Shown here piece after piece: positions 32,872 to 43,500 of a DNA stretch of 64,000 bases (position 1 is its first letter; each line of letters begins with the position of its first letter). Position numbers and translations under genes: made by a program. The stretch comes from Mrakia gelida (Eukaryota > Basidiomycota > Tremellomycetes > Cystofilobasidiales > Mrakiaceae): NCBI GenBank assembly GCA_024345305.1, contig BRON01000009.1, positions 124,001 to 188,000 of the forward strand, given 5' to 3'. Under the pieces are notes generated by a model. The model did no database searches. It was not told the DNA's origin and saw only the letters and a program-made list of their open reading frames with translations.

Positions 32872-35800
32872 TTACGACTTCGGTGCCAGCTCAGGGAAGA
32901 GAGCGTAGACGACCTGAACAAAATAAGAGAGCGTGATCAGTAAAAAGACGCGTCCTAAAAGCAAAGAGGGGGAGGAAGCTCACCTCGTCGACGATGGTAT
33001 GAACGAGATGCTGATTGAGTCGAGGGTTCTGAAGGACCGAGAACAGCCTCCTCGCTCCTCGTCGAGCGTTCGATCGACCGATCATGTTTGAGGCGACGTC
33101 TGAGAGGAGAGAACACAGTCTAGTTAGCGAAGTAGTCTCTTCGCAACGAAGACGAAGACGGAACGAGATCAACGCTCACCAGGCATGAGCGACGCGAGTT
33201 TCTTGTTAGCCTCCTGCTTGGTCTTCCTTCTCTGCTCCTCCGTTCGAGGAACCGAAGGTGGTCGTTTCACTCCTCCAGGCCAGAGCGAGTTGGAGAACGA
33301 GTTGAGGTACTTGAGGATGGCGGGAGGGGCGATGAGGTTTGAAGCGACGTCGCGAAGTTTCCTGGTGAACGAACGACGAGACGAAGCGAAGAAAGGGAGG
33401 AACTAGGTGAGAAGAAGAGCGAAACGGATGATAGAAGATGAAAGAGAGTGTGCTCACCTCTCGATAGCTCCTCCGAGGATCTGCTGTAGGATGATGACGA
33501 TCGCTTGTCGACGAAGCCAGTTGTTCTCCTTGAGCTCGAAGACCTCGACGAACAGATCGCAGATGGGAGCGGTGAAGTCTGAGAAAGACGAAAAACGAGG
33601 GGGTATCAGTTCAGATTCCCTGAGTCGCGATTTGAAACTCGAAGAGCAGCAGGAAACGAAGGAACGAAATACTCACGCGACGAAGCAGTCTCTCCCTCCA
33701 GCGGCTTCAACTCGGGAGGCAAGTCCAGCAGATCGGGGCCCAGTCCAGAGCCTCCTCCTCCTCCTCCTCCAGTACTCGACTTGGTGGGAGGGTTCGACGC
33801 GAGTGACGAGGCGTTGCTGATGATGCTGTTCTCCGCCGAAGCCAGTCCCGCGAGAGTCGCGAACTCCCCTGCCTGCCTCGTGAGTCGTTGTCCGATGAGA
33901 TCGAGCATCGAAGGTCCAGCGAAGAGGGAGTCGTCCAGTCCGGTAGCGACGGTGCGGTAGATGGATTTGACGAGGTTCTGAGGGAGGAAGCTCGGACCTT
34001 TCGACTTGGACGCGTTCTCCTCGACGTCGGCGATGGATTGGGAGGTGTGTTGAGAGAGGAAGGCTCGGAGGTGAGGGGAGTTGCAGGCGGCTTCGATGGA
34101 GAGGAGGGACTGTTCGATTCGAAGTGGAGAAGACGAGGAGCAGCAGTCATCAGCATGAGATCGAACGAGGAGACAGACGGGAAGGGAGAGAGGGAAGGAC
34201 GCGACCAACGAACCTGGAGGTACTTCTCCAACGCAGTCCTCCTCGAGTCAACGAAGCTCGACGACATCGACGTGACGAGCATCTTCCCGGGAAGGACCAG
34301 ATGCCTCGTCGCCGGAACGGTCTCCCTCAAGTCGTGATGAAGGGAGAAGAACTCGTTGTACCTCTTCGCGACGACCCAACCATGAGCGAACGTCCCATCC
34401 GGCCCCATCTGCTGAACCTCGACGAGGTATCGTACGACCTGCTTCCCATCCTCCTCGATCGACGTGCTGGTGGGGATCCCGATCTTGGTTCGAATCGGAT
34501 CCAGGCGGTTCTCGAGCTCCTGTTGCTCGTACTGACTCTTCTGGAAGGAGAGAGCTCGGATCTCTCGAAGGAGACCGCTGTGCGACTTGTTGAGGATCTG
34601 AAGCTCGTCCTCGCTCCCTGTGAGCTCCGCCTTCCGGATGAGAGCGTCGAGGATGGGCTCCTGAGACTGAAGCTTGTCCAGCTTCGCTCCGAGTCGAGCG
34701 ATCTCCGAGGGAAGCTGGAGGTCTCCTGGAGCGGCGAATTGGATCTTCTCTTCGACGTCCTCGTTCTCGGATGCTACCGCTGCGAGGTTGGCGGCATGCT
34801 GAGGGAGCTCGTCGGCGTCCGTCACGTCGTCGAACACTTTCGGACGACGAGGAGCGAGTTCTGGATCCGACGTCGAGGCTGGTGGTCTCGGCGAGGACGC
34901 AGCGGTGGGAGAGTGAGAGCTTCCTCGATCGAGCCGACGAGTGGTTGGAGAGGAAGACTCGAAAGGAGGGAGGGATTCAACGCTCTGGGAGAGCGAAGCC
35001 TGGGACGCGACTCGACGAGAGGATCCTGACGCGATTTGCGAACGACCTCCTCCTCCTCCTCCGATCTGCGACGATGACGGCTGAGATGACTGATCCTTGG
35101 CGATGATGGAGGTGAGAGCTGCTTGGATAGCGTCGAGTCTTCGAACCTGGATGTAGTCCTCGTCCTCCGAGTCGTTCTCGTGTTCCGTCGAGTCGAGAGC
35201 GATTCCTAACCCGTGAGCGGAGTTCTCTTCGAAGAGAGGTGCTCTCGTCGATGACTCTCCCGTTTCCGATCCTCCCATGAGGAAGTCGAGTTGACTGCTG
35301 ACCGGTGGCGAGCGAAGAGTGGCTCTTGTCGTTGAGGCAGCGAGGGAGGGTCCGTCGAGATCGTGCTTGACGAGGGAGGTCGTGGGTTGAGCCGTCCAGG
35401 TCTGAGCTCGATGGAAGTGAGGAGGGAGAGCCGAGGGCTCAGAGGGCCCAGAGGTGAGAGCCTTTCGATCCATGATGGGTGAGTCCACGATGGGAGATCC
35501 GAGACGAGGGAGAGTTCGACCTTCTGGGGAGGGAGCGAGAGGGGATCGTGCGAACCTGGCCGTCGAGGATTGGGAGCCCGGGGAGGAGGAGGGATGATGA
35601 GCGATCGGAGCGACTGTTTGACGATGAGGGAAGCTGGGTGGGTGAGGGATCGAAGGAGCGAGGGGAGGAGGAGCGGAGGTAGTGGCCGCGACGTGAGCTG
35701 CTGCCTTGAAGTGAAGGTCGCTGTTTCGGAAAAGAGGGAAGAAGTCGTCCTCCATCTGCTTGTAGATTTGACGTTGAGCCAGGAACATGCTAGAAGAACG

Positions 35801-37925
35801 ACGCAAAAGGAAGGCGAAAGTTGGAGGTCAGTCATCGAGCTCGTCGAGTCAAAGTCGACGGACAAGAAGAAATGGAACGAGCTCGACTCACCTCCTCCTG
35901 GCTCTCGCCATCCCTTTGCTTCCCGTCCCGTTGATGAACCTCCTGATGTCCTCCCCGTACCTCTCGTCCATATCTTCTCCGAAAAGCACGCCATCCTCGA
36001 AGTAAACCTCCCAGACTCCCCTCATGTCCTCCCTCGCCGTTCCCGTCACCTCCTCCGTATCGGCGAGTCTCGCGTCCTCCCACTCGGCGTCCAACCCCAC
36101 GTCGACGTCGATGTCCTCCAGTGGATCCTTGAAACTCTCGACGGTGAGCCAGAACTGGACGAGGAGGATCTTGTTACGACGTTCCATGAATTCCATGAAG
36201 TAGGAGAGGGAGGAAGGGTTGACGAGGACGGAGTGGAGATCGACTTTGGCTGAGGTGGTGGTGAGGGTCGAGTTGATTCGGGAGGAGTCGTTGGAGTGCT
36301 TTTGACGAGCGGAAGAGGCAAAAGTAAGAAGGTGTGAGCTCTTAGTGACCACGAAGAAGAGCACCGAAGGAAGAACGAGGAAGGACGAACGATTCCGTCT
36401 CCACTGAGATGCGAGATCCGTCGCTCAGCCTTTGCTCGAGCGAGGTAGAGTCGTTCCAGGTGACCTCGAAGGTCTTCGGCCTTCTCTCCACTCGGCGGAG
36501 GTACCCCAGCATGGATCGAGTCTAGGAAGGAATAACGAGGGAAGAAGCAGAGATCGTCAGCGGACGGTCGAAGGGGATCGAAACGAAACGAGACGCGACG
36601 ACTGACCCAAAGACCCCTTCGTCTTCCTGATCTCCCCACCCAGATCGCTCCTCAGCCTCCTCAGATCCATCAAGCTATCTACCTTCCCAATCCCCTTCAC
36701 GAAACTCTCGAACGACTTGGTATCCGTCTTCACCGAGATCCCTTGCCTCGACGAACGAGCCTTCCTCGGATCGACGGGTGGTTGGGAGTTCGCCGTTCCT
36801 GGTAGAGGGAGGGAGAGATCGAGAGCTGCTCGGAGCTGGTGAACGAGGTTCTGTTCCCGGATGTAGTTGCTGGCCTGTCGAGTTAAACGAAACGAAAGAG
36901 AACCGGGAGAGTGAGACGCGGCTTGACGACTTGGACGAGAACGAACGCAACGCGAGAATAGACGGAAAACTCACCTGCTCGTCCAACATCCTGTTCCAAA
37001 AGTCCGGATCCGACAACATCTCCAAGACAGGCATCAACACCGCACTCGTCACGATCTCCCTAGCGATGATCAAAACAGCTCTGCTCCTCCTCTCCGTCTC
37101 CGGCAGCACGAGCTTCAAAATCCCCTCGACCAAACCTCTCACATGCTCCTCCTGCGCCGGTTTCGTGTCCAGCGTGTTCCCTGCCACCGCCGGATGGAGA
37201 GTGTTGGGACCGTAAGCCTGGGAGAGGAAGAGGTCCATCCCCTCCGCTGTTGAAGTCGAGGAGGAGGTCGCGTTGGATCGTCGGAGGGACTGTTCGGCGT
37301 TGGAGAAGGAGAGGAGATGGTTGGTGATTTGAGGGATGATCTTGGAGACGACGAGGGAAGGGATGTCGGTTGCTTCGACTCGTGTGAGGATGGAGGAGAG
37401 GGAGTGTCGAATGGTTGTTTCGATTTCGTTTGGGAAGGCTGGGGAGGGGGAGATCTTGATGTACCATGAGAGGACGAACTCGTCGATAATGCGAGTGAAG
37501 AGGGTATCGATGGGTTGGAGAAGGAAGTAGGGAGTTGTTTTGTGGAGGAGAGGTTTGGTTGAGATAGGAGGTGGTTGGGAGAAGGGTGAAGGGGAGGAGT
37601 TGGAGGTCGACGAGGGAGGAGGAGGGGGAGGGGAGGTCTCCCAAGCTGAACGTAGCTGGACCACGGACCATGCTGCTGGAGTTGAGAATCCTAGAGGACG
37701 AAAGGCTTGCTCCAGTCTTCGCTTGCTTTCCTCCGCTGTCCTAGCTTGAGATCTGTCGGCGAGGAGACCGAGGAAGATGGTGATCGGGAGGGAGGAGAGG
37801 AGAACGAGGACGAGAGCGAAGGGAAGGAGGAGGAGGAGTGTAGAGAGCGGGACCAGATACGTCGTAGCTTGTTGAAGGGAGACGAGAATGGCCAGAATGA
37901 CTGCAGTGTAGGTGAGAGTGAACAT
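32872..37925 (-). CDS. MDM1: Mdm1-type sorting nexin (PXA-RGS-PX-nexin C)
   Basis: A 1408-aa product from ten exons: 36975-37925, 36607-36874, 36391-36521, 35892-36298, 34214-35789, 33677-34109, 33458-33578, 33180-33361, 32984-33099 and 32872-32913. Mdm1/SNX13/SNX14 proteins tether the ER to vacuole/lysosome or lipid droplets. Seen: two N-terminal hydrophobic hairpin helices (YTAVILAILVSLQQAT, LVPLSTLLLLLPFALVLVLL), a PXA domain (FVLSWYIKISPSPAFPNEIE), an RGS-like domain (FMEFMERRNKILLVQFWLTV), a long serine/proline-rich linker, a coiled segment, a PX domain (HGWVVAKRYNEFFSLHHDLR and LPGKM) and a C-terminal nexin domain (WLRRQAIVIILQQILGG, VVYALFPELA). Domain order and length fit the family well. 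Confidence 0.93.
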
Positions 37926-38436
37926 CCCTGGAGGAGGGGACAGCGAGGGAGAGCTAGCAAGAAGAAGGAAGGAAGGGAAGGAGAGCGAAGGTCAGCTTCG
38001 TTCGGGTGCCCTCGCCGTCCTTTCCCTCCTCCACGAAGCTCAGACGGTCAGCACAAGCTTACAGGATTGTCTTGCAAATACAGGTCGTAAGTTTGGTCCT
38101 CCAAGACCACCCGAAGACAAGGAAGCTGGCCGTTTAGAGCTCAGAGGAGGGAAGGAACGAACCTCCTTTCGAGGATCGAGCTCGCACGACCCCCCGCAGC
38201 TTGATCGCGTCGCTCGAGTCCGAAGCATGGTCGGCCCGTAGACTTTCTACGCGAGAGACGAAGAGGACCCGCCTACACTCTAGACAACGGACACTCGACG
38301 GCTTCTCCTTCGCAGACGAGGCGGGAAGAGCAGTGTCGGTCACCGAAGACGCGACCTCTCCGACCTTCCCTCCCCTCTCTTCTTCTTCACCAACCTCTTA
38401 ACTTCCGTAAAACGTCATAAAAAAGAAGAAAAATAA
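37926..38436. other. Intergenic spacer 5' of MDM1
   Basis: Lies between the MDM1 start and the stop of the next minus-strand gene. No phase-consistent exon was found. It probably holds the MDM1 promoter and leader, possibly with a leader intron near 37980-38000. Confidence 0.4.
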
Positions 38437-39979
38437 TCAAGACAAAATCCTAGCCAAAATACTCTTCCCAAGTCTACTCCTCACATCCCTCGGAGCAGCA
38501 ACGTTCACCGCCGCCGCAACCCTTCCTCTCCTAACCCACCACCTCCTCAACCCGATCACAGCCAACACGACCACGAGAAGAACCGATGCCGGAAGCTTGA
38601 GGTTCGAGATGCGACTCCGAAGAGCGAGGAGGAGAGGGTGGTTATGAAATTGGGGGGCGGGAGCGGTGGACGCGTCGTCGACGGAAGTTGAGGGAGGAGG
38701 AGCTGGCCTGGGAACGACGAACCGACGAAGCCGATCGGTGAAGGCTGAGTAGGACCAGTTGGAGTCTTCTCGGACAACTTCCTCCGATGTTGCTGCAGCT
38801 GAAGGATCTGTCGCTCGTCGGGAGGACTCCTTTCCCTTTCCCTTCGACGACGACCCGACGCGAAAGTTGTTGGGCGTTGCTGTGGTCTCGCTTGCGTCGC
38901 TGAGGGCTGGGGAGACGGGTCGGGGAGGGGGAGGGGAGAGGAATCCTGAGGAGGAGAGGGAGGAAGATGGCGAGTGGAGAGGAAGGAGGGAGATGTTGGC
39001 TGGTGGGGAGGGAGTGAGAGGAGGGAGGTGGTTGAGGGTTTGGAGGAGTTCCTGCAGAGGACGGAAGCGAAACCAAAAGGAGAGATCAGAATCAGATGCC
39101 AGTGAAGCGATGAAACGATAGTAGTAGAGGACTCACCTCCTTCTTCGCCTTCCCAAGAACACCATCCGATCCAATCATCTCCGTCGCCTCCCTAACCTTC
39201 CCTTCCGACTGCCCTAGCACGGTCACGCACCAACCCTCCAAGACCTTCTCGTACCCGTCGAGCATCTCCCCCGCCCATCCTTCGGTCCCTCTGGTTCGGT
39301 CGTAGCTTCCCTCTCGGGTCTCTCGTTTCCTGGATTGGGCGGCGAGGAGGGAGGTGAGGGTGGGAGGGAGGGAGGTGAGGAAGGGAAGAACGACGAGATC
39401 TCGGGGGAGGGCGGAGGGGAGACCAAGTTTGATGGACGTGAGGATGAGGGTGTGAGCGATGGTTGGAGGGAGAGGAGGGAGGGAGGCGGGTGTTCGAGTG
39501 GAGGACGATGAGGAGGAGGAGGAGGACGGGAGGGAGGTCGACGAGGTCGCAAAGAGTTCTGAGCTTCGATGGACGAGATGCTCGTAGAGATCTTCCGCTC
39601 GACCACCAAAGAGCGAAGAGTCCTGCTGGGTACCGTTCGCTCCCTCTCCTCCCGCTGCTGCTTCTCTTCTCTGATCTGTGAAGATGCAGGCTAGACAAGT
39701 GATCCAAAGCAAGACCGCTTTCCTCCGAACCTCCTCCCGGTCCTTCTCCCTCCCTTCCTTCCCTGAGCTGGAATTCGTCCAGTCCTGCTTAGGTCGAGGA
39801 AGCTGGCGAAAGAGAGTCTCGAGGAGATCGAGGGTGGATGGATGCTGTCGAAGGAGAAACGTTTGAGCTGCCTGATTGTAAAGGAACCGAGCTGACGGCT
39901 GGGAGGACGAGGAGGACGAGGGAGACGAGGGGAGTGGGCCGTCCGAGTGGAAAGAAGACGAGGGTGAGATATAGTTCAT
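38437..39979 (-). CDS. Tail-anchored protein, possibly Pex15/Pex26-like
   Basis: A 485-aa product from two exons, 39137-39979 and 38437-39051. The N-terminal half is helical and TPR-like in feel (SARFLYNQAAQTFLLRQHPS, DLLETLFRQLP), with a long serine run near 39510. The middle is proline/serine-rich. The only hydrophobic span is close to the C-terminus (LPASVLLVVVLAVIGL) and is followed by a basic tail (RRWWVRRGRV), the layout of a tail-anchored protein with a basic tail as in peroxisomal or mitochondrial outer-membrane targets. Pex26/Pex15, the peroxisomal anchor of the Pex1-Pex6 ATPases, has this design, but I see no decisive motif, so the name is only a suggestion. Confidence 0.6.
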
Positions 39980-40553
39980 TCGATGGATGCGAGGCCGTAC
40001 AACTGATTGGGCGAAGAGTTGGGGGAGTTGGGGGAAGGAGGGAAGACGTGGTTGGAGTGGAAGAGACAGAGGGAGGAGGACGGTTTCGAAGGAAGGGAAT
40101 TTCGGGAGCGAAGTAAGCGGAGGGTCTTCGAATGATCTCTCAGCAACGAGAAAATATGACAGGAGCAGGGTTCTTCGGTAGACAGCGCTCTGGTTGCCAT
40201 GATACCCTCATTCGTTGAGTATGAGCCGATGTATACTCGAAACAGGACGTGATTGCGAGCTCGAGCTCAGCTCCTCGCTCCTTTCTTGCTCGTTCGTTTC
40301 TCTGACCTCCTCCTCTTCTTGTACCAGACATGTTACTCATTGTTCGTAAAGAAGAGAGAGAAACCACAGACAATCGTAGAGTTACGAAACAGCGAGAGGA
40401 GCGACGTAAAAAGGGGAAGGGAAGAAAGGGAAAGGAATGAGACGCGTCGAGAGTCCGGTTGATGCGAGATAGAGCGAGCTAGAGTTTGAGAAGCGTGTAC
40501 GTAGGATACTTGGACGAGGATAAATGAGGCGTATCGAAAGATAACGGAACGGA
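39980..40553. other. Spacer with an upstream frame overlapping the start codon
   Basis: Upstream of the tail-anchored gene is a 74-codon minus-strand frame from 40200 whose stop TGA overlaps the ATG of the gene (ATGA at 39979-39976). It may be leader sequence with an upstream frame, or chance. The remaining part up to 40553 is the tricalbin 3' flank; an ACGCGTCG palindrome lies at about 40442. Confidence 0.35.
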
Positions 40554-43500
40554 CTAAGCCTCGGACTGGACCATGGGCTCCCTCTTCGTCGAGGACTTCG
40601 AGGGAGTGAGTCGAGCTTTGAGTCCCTCCTTCATCCATTTGGCGGTTCGGTACGGCTTGAATCCGGCGACTCCTCGTTGTCGGTTCTCCTGTAGAGTTAG
40701 GAAAGAGGGACGAAGTCAGCGAAGCTCTCGAAAAGGGGAGGGAAGAGAGAGAAAACGAACCTGCTGTCGAGCGTCGGCGACCTTGATGGCCTTCGCCTCC
40801 TTCTTGTCGACAACTCCGTCGTCCATCGCATGCGAGTTCTTCTCGGCGGTCAAGGCCTCTCCTTCTATATGATCATAAGTCTAATGCGCAGTAAAAAGGG
40901 GTACAGGAGAGTCAGTAACTCGCGGGAGGTCGAAAAGAGGCGAAGAAGGGGACAGAGGGAGACGGGACGGACCTCGAAGGCATGTCGTCGAGCTTGAGTG
41001 GCCGAGTGAATCTCGTGGTCCTAGAGTTCGGAACGAGGGAGAAAGGATTTCGAGGGAGGACGAAGAGGGAAGGAAGATTGGAAAAGATAAAGAAAAGAGA
41101 CGAGAGCGAGGTCAGCAAACCGAACGCGTCGGCGGAACTCTTCTCCTCGTCTTTCACTCACCTCGTCCAATCCCGAATCGAGCTTGATCCTCGTAGTCAG
41201 CCATCCGACGACCTCGTAATCATGAGTCTTCTTGGTGAAGTCGCAGAGGTACTGTTCGGAGATCGTCGAAGAAAGGAGAGGTCGTGTCAGTCGACGAAGA
41301 CGAACGCGACTTCGAGCGCGAGGTGACAAAGTCCACTCACGTTCTGTCTGAGCTGCTTGAGGTCCTTTCCGACCAGAAGAGGAATTCGGATGTCCCTCTC
41401 CTCGTCGTCGACGAGCTCCTGAAGCCAGAGAACGGCGAGAGCCTTGGTTTCGGTTCCGACGAGGCCCATGACGGATTTGCCTTGGATCTCGAGCGTGAGG
41501 ACGGATTGGAACCTGAGCGGGTGCGGAAGAGAAAAATAGAGGCGAGGTCGGGTACTGAAGAGTTCGAAGCCCAAGGAGAAACGAATGAGCCGCGACGCAC
41601 CTCGAGTAGACAGGCAGTCGCATCGAGTCGACCTCCCACGTCGCTTGACCTCCTTCGACCGTCGCTTCCTTGGTAGGCAAGACCTCGGTCGAGTCGCTCG
41701 TCGAGATGGTGAGCTTCTTCATGTCCTCGATCAACTCGATGTGAGCAGCGTCGACCTCGATCTTGATGGGAGCGAGGATCTCGACGGTTCCGGTTTCCCA
41801 TCCGAGAAGGTTGGGAGGGAGCTCGGTCTTGACGGGCTTGAAGAGGAGGGAGACGTTGACACCTGCAGCAGATCGAAGCGATAGATCAAAGTCAGTTGGT
41901 CTGTCGAAGGAGGGCAGAGAGAAGAGAAAGAAAGACTCACGTCCGAATCCGATTCCCTCCTCGATGGCGAACATTCGAGTGACCTCGCTTGCCTCTCGGA
42001 AGAGATGAGCCAGAGGGATGTTGACGATACCGAGGATGGCTGGAGTGAAGCAGCAGATGAGAGGAGATGTTCGTTCGAGATCAAAAGCTGAGGAACGAAG
42101 ACCGAGGAGGGTTCGAACTCACGATCCTTCTCCCTGAGAGCCGAGTCTCGAACGACGATTCGAACAACGGTCTTCTCCCAGTCCCTGACGAACTTCTCGG
42201 TACCAGCCTCGAAGAAAGGCATCGACGAGTACTCTGTGGAAGTAAGACGGGCGACGTCGAGTCAGTCGGGTCGACTGACTCGAACTCGAAGGCCGAGGGA
42301 CGGGAAAGACGCGACTCACGAGAAACCCTCGACTTGAAGCAAACGTCGTCGTTGATGATGAGTTCGAAGTACGAGCTGGGCAGGTTGCTGGCTTGCTCGT
42401 TTGCTTGCTGTTGTCGAGAACGAAACCAGAGTCAGTTTCGAGGCAAAGGATTCGAGTCGAGAGAAGAGGAGCGAGGAGACTCACGTCCGTATCCTGTCCG
42501 GCCTGACCCTCCCTGTCCTTCGAGGTCGTTCCCTTGAGGTCTCGCTTCTCCAAGTTGTTGATCTGATGAACGATGACCGACAGAACTCCAGACTTCCACT
42601 TGGGATCGGGTCTGCATAGAACGAAGAGAACGCGTGTCAGTTCGCGTTGGTTCGACTCAAAACGGAAACATTCGAGCTCACCGAGTTCGAGACGCGTCGG
42701 GAGGAGGAGGTGGTCCGTCCTTCGCAGCAGGGTTGGGAGCCTTGTCTCCGGGCCTCATCTCCATCTCGGGCATGGTCTTGCTGGGGGTGGTAGTAGGGTG
42801 AACCTCGGGGAGCTCGAGTTCCTTGACGAGAGGAGCCTTCTCGTAGAACTGCAGAAACGGAGGGAAACCGTCAGCGAGGCTGTGGGAGTCGAGCAGGGAA
42901 CATCGATAAACGTACTCCGATCGACCAGTGAAGCTGGGATGACGGAAAGAAGAGGGAGGAGAAGGTCAGCGAGACGAGAGAAGAAGACGAAACGAGCGAG
43001 ATCAGTCTACTCACCTTCCCTTGCATCGCGTTCGCGTCCTCGAATCCCATCAAGCTGTCCGTTCGAGTGTGCATCACGTTGGGCTCAGCCATGAGCTCGA
43101 CGACGGGGACCTTGACTGAGAGCGCGAAGAGGAAAAGAGGCCAGATCAGTGCCGATTCGTTCGAGACGCAGGCCGAGCAGAGACGTACCTCGTCCGATGA
43201 GATCGTCAGCAGTTCGCTCTGGGGAAGATAAGGAGACGAGTCAGTTTAGGACCGACAAAAGACGCGACGGATCGAGAAGAAGACTCACTGTCGCTGTCCC
43301 AAAGCATCAAACTCAGCGACTCCTCGCTCTTGACCTCGTCGGCGGTGAGAAGGAGAGCGCAGGTCTCCTCGAAGACGGGATTGAGGTCGCCCATGATGAT
43401 TCGAGTCGAGTAGAGAGGCTTTCCGAACTTTGCGTAGGCGAGAACGATGTAAGGATCCGAGCTGCCTTGATCGCCTCAATTAGAGGGGTGGGAAAACGGA

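Noticed and set aside
38040..38230. Possible leader exon or small gene 5' of MDM1
   Set aside because: Short open stretches on both strands, but no phase-consistent splice to MDM1 and no protein-like composition.
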